A stretch of 64,000 nt of DNA from Prorocentrum cordatum (Eukaryota; Sar; Dinophyceae; Prorocentrales; Prorocentraceae): positions 158,501-222,500 of the forward strand of contig CAUYUJ010016133.1 in the NCBI GenBank assembly GCA_963575745.1, in the 5' to 3' direction. Numbering within the stretch: the first letter of the stretch is position 1; each line of letters opens with the position of its first letter. The translations under genes were made by a program, and so were the position numbers. Shown here in pieces: positions 32,546-43,360 of the stretch. Under the pieces are notes generated by a model that made no database searches, had not been told where the DNA came from, and saw nothing but the letters and a program-made list of their open reading frames with translations.

Positions 32546-33431
32546 CACGGGGCATGGACGTCCGAGTGACGGCGAGTTCCGGGAGCCACGAGCTCGAGGC
32601 CCGCGGGCGGCAAAGACCGGTCCCGCGGGTTGTGGGCGAGAGCTCCACGTGGCCCACGCGAGGCGCTCCAGACAGGGCCTGGCCCTCGAGAGTCGAAGGC
32701 GTTGGCACCTCCTCCTCGGCGGGAGGCCGGCGGGAGGCCGGCGGAAGGCGGCAGGAGTAGAGCGAGGCCGCCTCCGCCGGCGGAAGGCCGGCGGAAGTAA
32801 AAGTCGGTTCCCCAAGAGTCAAGCAGTGGCGAAGCGTCTCGGCTCGCCTATAGCCACACCAAACAATGTTCTAAGAACCTCTTGTGGTTCCCACATTTCT
32901 GGCTGGGAGCGTCTTGGTTTAACACATCGGGCTAATGTTCTAAGAACATTGTCTTTATTCCTATAACACTGTTGGGTTCTAAGAACATTTCGTGGTAGGA
33001 CTATAGGAATGCCAGGACGGTCGGTCCCTGCTCAAGCCAGGTTTTTTGCTTCAGGGTTTTCGGAGCCCGCCACGTGTTGGAAAGATCACGATGTCAGGCC
33101 CAGGTTTCGCCGAGAGGTGTTCTCGCTGAGCGGTGCTTGCTCGCCTTCCGATGAGATCGGCCCCTTTTTGTCGGGACTTCGAGAGGTGCCCACACATAGG
33201 GTTCCACCCCCTAGGGTCGCAACACCGCGCAGTCGTTGCACGTATTTGCTGTTTGGGGTACACGCGCTGGCATCATATTCGCGATTTTTTTTCACCAAGC
33301 TCATGTAAGTGTCCCGTCCTTCTCTCCCTCTCGTCCTCCTCCCCATCATCACCCCAATCCTCCAAGACCTCTCATTAAAAAAGCGTAGTACGTTTATTAT
33401 TCGCGTTCATCGTAGTGCTGACTGTCCCGTT
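32546..33431. other. Unique DNA, TGTTCTAAGAACA palindromes
   Basis: AATGTTCTAAGAACATT at about 32933 is a perfect 17-bp palindrome. Partial copies lie at about 32867 and 32973. No gene is recognised. Confidence 0.45.
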
Positions 33432-33505
33432 TTTTCTGCACCATCAACATCATCATTTCAGCAGCATCATCGGCAACATCATCATTATCATCAGCAGTAT
33501 CATGC

Positions 33506-34036
33506 GTGGGTCGAGCCCCTTGCTCGAAGCAGATCTGGGTGAACGTGGTGCCGTGGAGTACTTTCAGATGCGTATGTGAAGCCCTTCTGGTACGTTACTG
33601 GAAGAAGTGCGTGATTCAGGACACTGGTGACGTTGGGGACGAGCCAGAGTTCGAAGTTCTGCAGTTGTTGACTGGTTCCTCGCCAACCTTCTGTGTGGAT
33701 GATCCGTTGGAGGGAGGTGGTGATAACAAAGGGGGCTTGCAGGGTTCGAAGGTGAAGGGGCGCCGCCGAGACCTGTCAAGCGAGATCCAGAAGATGCAGG
33801 AGGCTTTCAAATCTCTCGCGGGGAGAGTGGGTGGGAGTTTTCAGATTAGGCGTCAGAAGTCAAACGCCTATCAGGAACCACGACTTTTGCAGGACGTCAG
33901 AGAGTTGCTAAGGAAGGTGGACGCGTCGGGCTACCGACCGACGGAGGCGCAGGTTCGTGAACGACTCTTGCAGTTGTTGAGCCGCTTTTCCAGTACCTCT
34001 ACAGCTGCTGCAGGTGCCGCAGGTGGGACTTCCCCC

Positions 34037-34069
<33 letters not shown>

Positions 34070-35853
34070 AACCAGGCGAAGGACATCAAGGTTGTCAAGA
34101 GTCAGTGGGGGCAGGACTACCCAGATTGGGCCGCCAAACGGTTGCAGGATTGTAATTACGAGAAGCCGCCTCTCACCGTGTGCCAGAATGAGAGGGACCA
34201 TCATGCTACGCGACGGTGGTTGGACGCGTTTGGAGGCGCCGAGCAGTCAGCCACAATTGTCATATTCCATGTGCAGCGTGTCTTGGAAGGGTCTTCTTTC
34301 GTGGACGTGCTGGTGGAGACGGGCCAGGCGAAAGGCACGGCGACCCAGAGGTGCCTCCTGATCGAGCTGGGTCCCTCTCCACCTCGACGTGTGGGACTAC
34401 CTGAAGGCATCGTCGACGACACTCCAGTCCAGACGGTGGCCGCCCTCGAGACCGCGCAGGTGCGTCTGACGGTGGCGAGGGACTACGCAGCGGACTTGTT
34501 CACGCGGGCGGCCCAGCGGCCTGCGTCGCTGGCGGCCCTCCTCTTCAATGCGGAGCTTCAGAAGATGGTGTTGAAGGTCAAAGGAGCGCCCAACTATGAG
34601 AGTGAGTTGACGTTCCTCCTCATTATGAAGAAGTCTTCTCTCGAGAAGTTCATGCAGTTTCCGTTGCCACGAGGTGCGTTCATGAATTTGCAGGGTTCAA
34701 AGCTCGTGCCGAGGTGGCTCAAGCAGCGGGAGGCCGAGACCTCTGAGGCCTACCTAGAGCGTGTGATTGTCAGCTCTACTTCAGTTTCTGGGCGGTTGTG
34801 CTACCGACCGGCTGAAGATGCAGGTTTGGGAGTGTTGACGGACCAGCCGCTGACGACCGACATTTTCCCGAGGCGGTATGCTCTTAGTACTCCAGACAGC
34901 TGGGTTGGGCCAGAAGATTTGGAGGCGCGGGCAACGCAAAAAGGTTTCACCAACATCAGCAAGGTACATCGCGCTGGCCGCCGTCGTTGGTTCTTCAGGG
35001 CTGATTCGGCCGCTGGCCGTTCGGATGCAGATCGAGTTCATACGTTTGCCAGTGGGATCTCTGCCTCGTTGGCCTACAACAACGCCGGGGACAGGAAGAA
35101 GGCGCCAGTCCCCAAACCTACTTCTTCTTGGGGGACCGTGCAACCGCGCGTAGGACTCCCGACAACGACACCAGATGAGGAGGTGGAGCCAGCCCAGCCC
35201 GCGACAGCCAGCATGGCACCCGCAGAGGGAGCCCCACCTCCTCATGAGGTACCTGTCGATGGCCGCCAGCTGGGATCGTCGGAAGGCGAACCCCCCCAGC
35301 AGCGTGCCCGCCGAGCAGCGAAGCCACCTTGGATGGACGATTTCAAAGATGTGGAGTGCGGAGGCAGTGGTGATTGCTTCTTCCTCTGTATTGGTCGAGC
35401 TCTTCGTGGTGCTGCGGCCGATCCCAAGCCTCTCGCCGCTGGCTATGACCAGCCAGGTGGGGAGGTTCAGGCCGAGATGCGTTTACTCGTCTCGGCGGAG
35501 ATGAAGAAGCACTTGAAGAAGTACGGCGTCTCGGCGCAGCAGGCTGAGCAGATGGCGAAGGCTGGTTGCTTGGCGAACACGGCGGCTTTGAAGGCTACAG
35601 TTGCTGCTGCCAAGGTCGACATCAACGCGTGGAAGTTCAACGCGACGGACGACCGCTGGGTGCTCTACACGGGCCCGACGGCACGCTCGGCTTCGAGCAA
35701 ACGTCCGTTGGTGTGGTTGGTGCTACAGAATAAGCACTACAAGTTGCTGCAGGCGGCGTCGTCGCTACCGGTGACGGTGGGCGCTGCATGGCGTGAGCAG
35801 GCTCTACCTTGCCCCGGCATCATCACAGGTGGGGTGGTCTACTTCGTGGTGGA
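33506..35853 (+). CDS. LINE 5' region with OTU-like cysteine protease domain
   Basis: The frame is open from about 33506 (a GTG); its first ATG is at 33794, so the true start is uncertain and may lie upstream. The first 500 residues show no family I know. They contain a Q-run (34040-34070, a CAG microsatellite) and several well-structured helical segments. Residues about 610-750 carry an OTU-type signature: VECGGSGDCFFLCIGRAL with Asp codon 35372 and Cys codon 35375, followed by a helical region and then LVLQNKHYKLLQ, whose His (35735) is placed like the catalytic His of OTU proteases. OTU enzymes usually cleave ubiquitin or polyprotein bonds; here the enzyme could process the element's own protein. 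Coding continues in another frame after about 35850, so the annotated stop at 36058 is probably an artefact of an indel. Confidence 0.6.
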
Positions 35854-36588
35854 GGTAAGTCTATTGCCAGTGCCGTTCGAGCTGCGGAGGAAGCGGATGC
35901 CAGTTTATTTGTTGGAATCCCACAGTCGTCCAGAGGTTCGCAGAGGAGGGCCACTTCATCCCAGAGAGCGCGCAGTTTCTTGGGCATCTCTGAAGCTGGA
36001 GAGCCTCCGCCAGAGCTTGACGAGGAGCCTGAGCTTCAGGGTCCTGGTGCACATCTAGTACGTTGTCCAACGCCTGGGCGTGGATGGAAGCCGACAGCCG
36101 ACAACCACCCACGCCGTCTTCAGCAAGCGCGTGTCCATCGGCGATATTGCGTGGGCGAGCTTCCGCCCTCCCGAGCCCCACCTGGCTCTGTTGGTGGTGC
36201 TAACACAGTGACGCAGGGAACTGCAGCCAGGGCAGCCCGTCGCATTGCCTGGCAGAAGTGCAAGTCGTGGTTCGACCAGTTGCCAGACAAGTTCCAGATT
36301 CAGTTGTGCCAGACGTCTGAGGAGGCTGGTGCTACCGCGTGGCGTTCCAACCAGTTCGCGACGCTCTACACGTGCTCCCGCTGTGGAAGTCAGAAGCTGA
36401 TTTTTCGTCTCCGTTCAGACACTTGCAGGATGCGCCCTAAGGGCTCGGCGACAAGGACTCAACTACTTGACAAGATCCTTGGCGCCAAGGAGAGGAAGAG
36501 GCGGAAAGTCACCACTGATCGCATCCAGAAGTGCTCCCGTGATAAGTATAAAGAGAAGTACAGGTTGTGTCCAGGAGCGCGACCTTAG
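35850..36588 (+). pseudogene. LINE ORF1 continuation after a frameshift (basic, Cys-containing region)
   Basis: From about 35850 the plausible reading moves to the next frame: GKSIASAVRAAEEADASLFVG, an acidic EPPPELDEEPEL stretch, then WQKCKSWFDQLPDKFQI and TLYTCSRCGSQKLIFRL with a CxxC pair, ending in a Lys/Arg-rich segment. Codon-like composition and continuity with the preceding frame suggest one ancestral reading frame broken by an indel near 35830-35855. The sequence there contains GAGGTAAGT, so an unrecognised intron boundary is an alternative. No domain name can be given. Confidence 0.4.
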
Positions 36589-37408
36589 AAGTGAACGTCG
36601 TGTCCGCATGCGTAAGCGAAATGCTCTACGTCGTGCTGGACTTCCCCTTCCAAAGTTGAGGCCGTGGCGATTGGTCTCCCATCGTGCGTCTCGCGATGTT
36701 CTTCGGCGTCCAGCCGCTGCGGGGTCTGCGTCTTCACCGACCGCTTCCTCATCTGCAGCAGCTGCTGCCGCGTCTTCGTGGCTATCTTGTCAGAACGCAA
36801 GTCCTGGTTTCGGGTGCTCCTCGAGCCCGAGCCAGGCACCGCTGCCACATGCTGGACATCGGTTAGAACGCACGGGCAAGGGACAAGTCCCTAGGCCCCT
36901 CTCTGCCACTCCAAGAAGTTCCGGCGTAAAGAGCGCAAGTCCTGGTCGCGACTGGCTCCTGCCGACGTCTGCTTCCCAGGCTCAGTCGCCGCATGCTGGA
37001 CAGCCACGCGCATCGTCGTCACAATCGTTGGCCTCAAGGGCGGCCCCTTCACATACAGCAGTGAGCTCATCGTTGTCGTCTACGCGAGCCGCGTCTTCCT
37101 GCGCGGGCCTCCCGGCACAAACGCCCCCGAAGAGGAGGAAGCAAGCCGAGGATCTGCCGGCCCCCGGAGGCCGAGCACGCGCAACAGCCGCCGGGGATTT
37201 TGGCCTGACGTACACAATTTTTTGCAGATCCGAATTGCAGATCCGAATTTTGGCCACCGACTGTTTTAGCAGATCCAGATTGCAGATCCTATTCACATGC
37301 TGGACAAAGTTCAAACGACAGAAGCCAAGCCAGTCCAGGCCAAGCCAGGCCTGGCTGCTGCGCATGGCCAAGCCAGGCACAGCACAAACGACAGAAGCTG
37401 AAGGATGA
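36560..37408 (+). pseudogene. LINE inter-domain Ser/Arg/Ala-rich linker (frame-shifted)
   Basis: A further frame change near 36560 leads to a long Arg-, Ser- and Ala-rich stretch with repeated short segments resembling SQAPLPHAGH and SQAQSPHAGQ, spaced about 150 bp apart. No catalytic motif is visible. Near its end, 37205-37400 contains short tandem units (GCAGATCCGAATT repeated, and AAGCCAGGCC repeated). This may be the 3' part of an ORF1-like protein or an intercistronic region; coding status is uncertain. Confidence 0.3.
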
Positions 37409-37457
37409 TCCACTGGTTGGAGGAGGTGACCTTCAGGAGACGCAGCCATATGAGACC

Positions 37458-38282
37458 ATGGACATCAGCGCCGCTGTTGCCACGTTGAACGCGACATCTC
37501 TCACCAAGGCGCGCCCGGAGGGGGCGCTTCGACATGCTGATGACTGTTCCCTTCTGCGCCTTCAGGAGCTCCGACAGCGAGAGGAGCGACCTCGATGGGT
37601 ACTTGAACGTTGTAAGCCGTGGGGCTGGTCGGTTGCCTGCTCGCCTCCACCACCTCCTACGCGTGTTGCCGCTGTTCGCCAAGGTGGTTGTGCCATCGCG
37701 TGGAAGCCGGATGCGGTCGGGAAGCTCTCGATCATTCGCGACGAGTCCTTCGGCCACCGAGTCGTGGGCATCAAGACGTCCAATTGCATCTACTTGTCCT
37801 TCTACGGTCCGAATGCCGAGGACCCAGCTTGGTGGACGAGATTTTTCACGTTTGCTCAGAATCTTACGGTTCAGGGTTGCCCACTGTACATCTTGGGCGA
37901 TTTGAACTGGAAGGCGCGCTACAACTCTACGATGGGACCTGGCTGGGTAATACGTCCATCGACGCATCCAACCACCACAGCAGGTAGTACTCCAACGCGG
38001 TGTCTCTACTATGGGCCACCTGTGCCCTACTTGCCGAAGTGCCTGAACGTGCAGCATCTTCCTGGTGTACCGTTTCATGGCATGGTCCACTACAAGTTGC
38101 AGGAGCCGGTGTATCACCGACCCCAGCACCGACTGCGCCACACGGCGCTCTACACCTTCAAAGTTATTCCAACTCACCAACACCAGCTGGACGCCTTGCG
38201 AGGCGAACTGGATGAACGTATGCCGAGCTTGGGTGACCCAGTCCTTGGTGATCACGACCAGGCCCCTTTGACGGCCAAGTGA
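37458..38282 (+). CDS. LINE APE-type endonuclease domain
   Basis: An ATG-initiated frame of 274 residues with the exonuclease-endonuclease-phosphatase pattern: ATLNATSL at the N-terminus (Asn of the first motif), LLRLQELRQ (metal-binding Glu), LSFYGPN, GDLNWKARY (Asp/Asn pair near 37899-37907) and a C-terminal LGDHDQAPL (Asp-His pair). In LINEs this domain nicks the target DNA to prime reverse transcription. It ends at a TGA (38280-38282), but the same frame continues straight into the RT domain, so endonuclease and RT probably formed one ORF2 interrupted here by a single nonsense codon. All expected catalytic positions of the endonuclease appear to be kept. Confidence 0.75.
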   Translation: MDISAAVATLNATSLTKARPEGALRHADDCSLLRLQELRQREERPRWVLERCKPWGWSVACSPPPPPTRVAAVRQGGCAIAWKPDAVGKLSIIRDESFGHRVVGIKTSNCIYLSFYGPNAEDPAWWTRFFTFAQNLTVQGCPLYILGDLNWKARYNSTMGPGWVIRPSTHPTTTAGSTPTRCLYYGPPVPYLPKCLNVQHLPGVPFHGMVHYKLQEPVYHRPQHRLRHTALYTFKVIPTHQHQLDALRGELDERMPSLGDPVLGDHDQAPLTAK

Positions 38283-40250
38283 AAGCACTGGCATGTTCGT
38301 GCGGAGCTGGCGCTGAAGCTGGCCGTGGAGCACGACTACGTGTCTGTGGAGAGGTTGAGTGAGCGCGAGAAGGGATCGGCCCCTACGACCAAGCCTACTT
38401 GTCATGCCGCCCCTCACCGTCTCGCCCAGACGATTGCACTACGCCGACTTCTACGACTGCATAGACAGGTCTCGGAGGTTATCAAGCAGGAACCCACAGC
38501 GGCGACGCGCTGCCTGGAGGGTCATATTTTTGTACGTTCCGCCCGTGCTGGATGGGAAGGTCTCTATGAGGTACCGCTCTACGGGGTCCCCATGCATGCT
38601 GAGGCCTTGGACCTGCTCAGCGCTGGCATCTCCAGGGAACAACGCAGCACTCAAGAGTCCAAGTCTCGAGAGTGGCGGCGTCGGTTCGCTAGCTGGGGCA
38701 AGGACATTTACAAGCTTGCCACGCCATTGTTCAGGGCTGCTTCACCGACGGCCCCAGCAGATGTAGTGGAGATGCACAAAGATTGGGAACAGCAGTGGGC
38801 GCCTGAGCCTGATCAACATGATGCTGCTGGTCATTTTACACGCTGGCAGGAGCGGGCTGCGAACGTGGACTTCCCTCAGGCTCGCGAGAGTGAGCATTGG
38901 TTGCCGAGTCTGGCTCATTTCGACGCTGTTCTTTCTAAATGTCATGGTGCTCCAGGTCTTGACGGATGGACTGCCGCGGAGCTCAAACTACTACGTCGTT
39001 TCTCCCCAGAGATGATCCTGCAGCTGCACGAGCTCTGGTGTGACACTAGCCGCGAGCGCGTGGACGCTCAGGGCATACTCGACCAGGACACGCTGGATAT
39101 GGTCTTCCCGTGGCGTGCGGTGGGGGTCCCAAAAAGTGAAGTTGAATTTCGACCCATTTCAGTAGGTTCAATCTTGGTCAGAGTTTGGCGATCTGCACTC
39201 TCGGCTGGGATGCCCCAGCCTCCTGACAACCAGTACGCGGGGCGACGTGCGACGAGTGTGGTACATGCCATCAGCAGCTGGTTACATTCGTGCGAAGTGT
39301 CCGAGGCCGGTGCCGAATTGGACTTGAGCCGTGCTGACGACACCATCTACCACGCCGTGGGTGCCCAGGCTTGTATTTGTTCAGGTGCGCCCGCAGCTGC
39401 GACGTTCACTGCAGTGGCCGCGTGGAGAGGGCCACGATACTGCAGCGTCAACTCGTCGTTGGCGCCACCCACCTGGGCGACGCGAGGCCTCCCTCAGGGC
39501 GACTCGGTGGCCCCAGAAACAATGATCGCGGCCCTGGTGCCTTGGCAGCCGCCAGTCAGCCACGCCTTCATGGACGACAGGTCCCTCGCGTGTACGAGCG
39601 CCGAGGAGCTCGCCAGGGACCTGAACTACACCCAACGCTTCGACACGGCCGTCGGTTTCAAGGAGAACGAGCGTAAGCGGCAGATGTGGGCCAGGACCGA
39701 CCAACCACCCAAGCAGATAGAGCACCTGGGGATCGTTGCGACGCCTGCGGGCGCCACCAAGCCGATACGACTACGAGGAGGCTGGGACAAGCTTCGCACT
39801 GCTATTCGCGTGCTGAGGACGGTGCCTGGTGGGGCCGAGAGCCGTGCTCGACTGGCAGTCGCCTACATTCGCCCACTGTGGTTGTGGGCATGCCCGCTAG
39901 TAGCGCCACCACCTTTGGTCACATGCAAATCCTTGTATCGGTCGATCACACGGTCGACGAACAAGTGGTGGTGCTATGGCCGTTGGTGGGCTCCGCATGT
40001 GCATTGTCGCCCTCAGTTGTCTGGGGCATTGCAGGCTTTCAAGGTGGTCGCTCAGGAGCGTCTGGCTTGGTCCACATTCCTCGAGCAGGCCATGTTACGC
40101 CACGCCCAGGTGCTGGGTCTTACTTTTATTTCGTACGCCGATCGTCGGGGTTGCTGTCTGCAGGTGGACCCGTCGGACGATCATCGGGTGGTGGGTGCAG
40201 AGCGTGGTGGACGGTCAGAATCGTTTCGGGGCACACCGCCCTGGCGGTGA
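38283..40250 (+). CDS. LINE reverse transcriptase domain (downstream of in-frame TGA)
   Basis: This is the same frame as the endonuclease, after the TGA at 38280; the first in-frame start-like codon is a GTG at 38325. RT motifs: CHGAPGLDGWTAAELK; VPKSEVEFRPIS; motif A AELDLSRADDTIYHA (Asp 39321); motif B TRGLPQGDSVAPETM; motif C HAFMDDRSLAC with the double Asp at 39573-39578. The motif C context FMDD and the PQGD box are typical of non-LTR retrotransposons. The thumb region continues for about 200 residues. The frame closes at 40250, but a better C-terminal continuation is found in the next frame from about 40180, which implies a late indel. Confidence 0.8.
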   Translation, partial: KHWHVRAELALKLAVEHDYVSVERLSEREKGSAPTTKPTCHAAPHRLAQTIALRRLLRLHRQVSEVIKQEPTAATRCLEGHIFVRSARAGWEGLYEVPLYGVPMHAEALDLLSAGISREQRSTQESKSREWRRRFASWGKDIYKLATPLFRAASPTAPADVVEMHKDWEQQWAPEPDQHDAAGHFTRWQERAANVDFPQARESEHWLPSLAHFDAVLSKCHGAPGLDGWTAAELKLLRRFSPEMILQLHELWCDTSRERVDAQGILDQDTLDMVFPWRAVGVPKSEVEFRPISVGSILVRVWRSALSAGMPQPPDNQYAGRRATSVVHAISSWLHSCEVSEAGAELDLSRADDTIYHAVGAQACICSGAPAAATFTAVAAWRGPRYCSVNSSLAPPTWATRGLPQGDSVAPETMIAALVPWQPPVSHAFMDDRSLACTSAEELARDLNYTQRFDTAVGFKENERKRQMWARTDQPPKQIEHLGIVATPAGATKPIRLRGGWDKLRTAIRVLRTVPGGAESRARLAVAYIRPLWLWACPLVAPPPLVTCKSLYRSITRSTNKWWCYGRWWAPHVHCRPQLSGALQAFKVVAQERLAWSTFLEQAMLRHAQVLGLTFISYADRRGCCLQVDPSDDHRVVGAERGGRSESFRGTPPWR

Positions 40251-40668
40251 CCAACGCCATGAGAAGAAGGTCGAGCATGTTCTGCGCTGCGTGGCCAGGA
40301 TCCGCTGCTTGGCCATGGTCAATGACGCGAGGTTTGACGCTGCCGAGATCCTGGATGTGGACGTGGATGCGGAGTCAAATACCATCTACGAGCGATTTTA
40401 TCAGCGTCTCGAGAGGCGACTGGTGCGGATCTTTCGCGACGGAGCCGTGTCTTCGGAGACGCGAAGGCGTTCGGGGAAGGACTGCAAACTGCGCGGTGCT
40501 ACATCCCCGGGTTTCAGACACTACTGGGAGGAATGCCCAGCTTACCATTGTTCTCGAGTGGGCATTGCACGTCGCCACGGACTTCCACTGGACTGGTGGA
40601 CTACTGCACCGCGGGCGTTGAGCAAGTCGGGGTGGGTTTGCCTCTCCGACGCGCCGACACCAACCTGA
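40180..40668 (+). pseudogene. LINE RT C-terminal region, shifted frame
   Basis: In the frame following that of the RT, the segment HEKKVEHVLRCVARIRCLAM, followed by DAAEILDVDVDAESNTIYER and RRLVRIF, reads like a helical C-terminal domain. A later FRHYWEECPAYHC resembles a degraded His/Cys zinc-knuckle region such as follows LINE RTs. It ends at 40668. An indel around 40170-40220 would join it to the RT frame. Confidence 0.45.
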
Positions 40669-40854
40669 CGTGCGACCAAGTTGACTGCGGCTGTTGAGAT
40701 GGCGCTGGTCGTCTTGGGCACCGACATGGACTCCAGACTGCATCCTCGAGTGGACCACGAACCTTCTCGAGCGGTTCGTGATGCTGGAGGTTAACTTCTC
40801 TCAGGTGGAGGCACTCCAGAGTTCGGGTACTCCACAGACACCATCTTCTTCTTC

Positions 40855-41190
40855 GTATGGTCATCATCGCGATCGCTATCTTCATCGGTTTCGTCGTCGT
40901 CATCGTCAGCATCACCATCATCAACAGCAGCATCAGCATCATCATCAGCGTCGCAATTGTCATCATCATCGCCATCAGTAGAATCATCGTCACCACCTTC
41001 CCGAGCAAACATCCGAACATTACGAACCCATTCAAACCCACTAGCCAACACAAGTGTTTCAACATGGAGATTGTAACCATCCGCATCAGCACCGTAAGCG
41101 TCAGAATCATCGCCATCAGCAGCATCATCATGACCATCCTAACCGTCATCATCCGCATCAGCATCATCATCACCACCATATTCCTCTTCC
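40855..41190 (+). repeat. ATC/CATCAG-rich imperfect microsatellite
   Basis: Degenerate ATC/GTC repeats follow the LINE; a similar tract precedes it at 33432-33505. Confidence 0.85.
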
Positions 41191-42436
41191 GCATTATCCT
41201 CTTCGTTTCCCGCCCCCTGTTTGAAACCTGGCGCAACTTAAGCACATGTGTGAACACAATATAATACTGTTGCGAATCGCCTGGATACGTTCACCCCATC
41301 ATCCTCTTACTCTCCCTCATCCTGTTCCCTCCCTATTTCATCCCCAGCCAGAAACTCCCAACAGTAAACATACACATCCGCAAGGCATTCTTCTAGCTTA
41401 GAGGATTGGTACCATGATGTGTTTTAAACGTTCGGTTTCGACCGATGGTCGGGGGAGTCGTACGCGGCTGGATCGCGGTTAAGGCCCTTTTGGTGGTGTG
41501 CCAACGTGGTTGAAAAAAATGTGTCTCCAATAATCCCAAGACCGCACGAGACACTCGACCTCCTCACCCTCCTCCTCCGCCTCCTGTTCCTCCTCCTTCT
41601 GCTTCTCTCTTGTCATCCTTCTCCTCCTCGTCCTCCTCCTCCTTATCCTCCTGGTCCGTCAAAAGATAAAGGAGGGAGGGTCCTGCAGGAGGAGGGCGAG
41701 GAGCTTGGAGGAGGAGGAGGGCGAGTCCTCCCTCGCTCCTGGTCCGCCGTCTTCCTGGAGGAGGCCCTCAACAAGAGCGGCAGGGTGGAGTGGCGGGCGA
41801 GCATATCGCCGACCAGGACGTTGCTGAGGAAGACGCGGTACGTGGCCTTCGTCGAGGACGTGGCCACCGCCCACATAGCCCTGGCACTGGCCCTAGTCGA
41901 GGGCGCATGGGAAAAAGGGGGGGAGGCGGAGGAGGAGGGGGAGCTGGAGGAGGTGCAGGAGGAGTGGGGTGCAGCGCTGCGCCCGGGCGACCCCGGCGTT
42001 TGCCGCAGTGCCCGCGCAGGCAAGGGGCCTGCCGCGCGAACCGCGCGCGCACCAGCACGCGCGCGGGCGGACTCTGCGGGGGCCCGCTGGAAGCAGCCAG
42101 GCTCGCCGCTCCCCCCGATGCCCCGGTGGCAGCGGCGGGAGCCCGCAGCACGGCGCTCACCGAGCACGCGTGGAGGCGCCTGGCGCGGCGAGCGCGGCCC
42201 ACGCACGGCCCTCGCAGAGTCCCGCTCCCCCCCCGCCCGGGCGCCGATGGACACGGCACGGCGCCCGCCGTGATTGGAGGCGTCCAAGGCGGGGGGGCCT
42301 GCAGCGGAGGCCGACGCTGCGGGAGCGCCGCCGAGGCGCGCGGGCCCCGGGGCCGCGGGGGCACGCCGGGCGGGCCCCGAGGCTCGCGCACGGGCGCGGG
42401 CCCTGAGGGTCTCGAGCGAGGCCTCAGCTGCTCAGC
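41191..42436. other. GC-rich unique DNA, no confident gene
   Basis: A frame at 41795-41930 reads RVEWRASISPTRTLLRKTRY and VAFVEDVATAHIALALALVE, non-repetitive but unassigned. The remainder is CGCC-rich with uninformative open frames. Confidence 0.25.
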
Positions 42437-42511
42437 TCCATCCTGCTTCGCCTCCTCCTCCTCCTCCTCCTCCTCCTCCTCCTCCGCCTCCTCCTCCTCC
42501 TCCTCCTCCAT
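42437..42511 (+). repeat. TCC microsatellite
   Basis: Upstream border of composite repeat copy 3. Confidence 0.9.
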
Positions 42512-43172
42512 TTCTGTTTCTTATAAAGAACTTCTCCCTGTCGCACCCCGGGGCCAGTCTTTAGGGCGGGCTGGGCGTTTCGCCAGAACTCCTCACCACT
42601 TATGACTCTGAAGCTTAACAATGGAGAAGAGCTTCGCAGATGGAGGGCGGGTGGTTTTCAAAATGTGGCTCTCGCCTTAGCGCGGCGCACATTCATTGTA
42701 CAAAATTGCAAGGGTTTCACGGATAGAGTGCGGATGGTTTTCACAATGTGGTTCTCGCCTTAGCGCGGCGCACTCTCGTTATGAAAACGGCAAGGGCTTC
42801 ACGGATTGAGAGAGGTTCTTTTTCAAAATGTGGTTATCGCCGTAGCGCCGCGCACATTCGTTTACAAAGTTTGCAAGAGTTTCACGGATACCCATCATCA
42901 GCCTACCAGAAAAAGGGTTTTTGAGCAGATTGATGATTATGCGGTTGCAACAGTTATGTTGATTCGTTGTGTTGAAATCCCAGGAATGGCGATCTGGCAC
43001 GATTCAGGATCGATCCGTGGCGTTGGAATCTAGAGAACAATGGTTTGGCATGCTTCAGGGTCTTCAAACGGTTGTCTTCCAACGAGGCAGTTCCCTCAAT
43101 TGGGCCTATGAAGAGGGAGTTCGGATCGAGGGCTTATTCCAACATCGTTGATGACTCTTGTGTTTACACTGG
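42512..43172 (+). repeat. Composite dispersed repeat, copy 3 (plus)
   Basis: GAACTTCTCCCTGTCGCACC begins at 42528, three tandem units have cores at 42665, 42748 and 42830 (82-83 bp), and the tail contains TTCCAACATCGTTGATGA and TTTACACTGGTC. TCC tracts abut both ends. The end motif (CTTGTGTTTACACTGGTC) is repeated once more at 43195-43212 inside the TCC tract. Confidence 0.8.
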
Positions 43173-43360
43173 TCCTCCTCCTCCTCCTCCTTGACTCTTG
43201 TGTTTACACTGGTCCTCCTCCTCCTCCCCCTCCTCCCCCTCCTCGTCCTCCTCCTCCTCCTCATTCGCCTCGTCCTCCCCCTCCTCCCCCTCCTAGTCCT
43301 CCTCATCCTTCGCCTCCTCCTCCTCCTCCTCATCCTCCTCCTCCTCCTCCTCCTCCCTGC
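43173..43360 (+). repeat. TCC/CCT microsatellite
   Basis: Downstream border of composite repeat copy 3. Confidence 0.9.

Larger units (their letters stand above)
33432..40670 (+). mobile_element. Frame-disrupted LINE-type retrotransposon (OTU region, APE endonuclease, RT)
   Basis: Consecutive plus-strand coding segments spell an OTU-like cysteine protease, an APE-type endonuclease and a non-LTR reverse transcriptase, the last two in the usual LINE order. The frame changes near 35.85, 36.56 and 40.2 kb, and there is an in-frame TGA at 38280, so this copy is probably inactive. ATC-rich repeat lies at both ends (33432-33505 and 40855-41190). That suggests insertion into, or carriage of, an ATC tract, and sets rough limits; the true 5' end is not defined. 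No target-site duplication could be identified. Confidence 0.75.

Noticed and set aside
33506-33800. GTG at 33506 as a definite start for the OTU-containing frame
   Set aside because: Eukaryotic nuclear genes rarely start at GTG. The first ATG in frame is at 33794, and the upstream limit is simply unknown.
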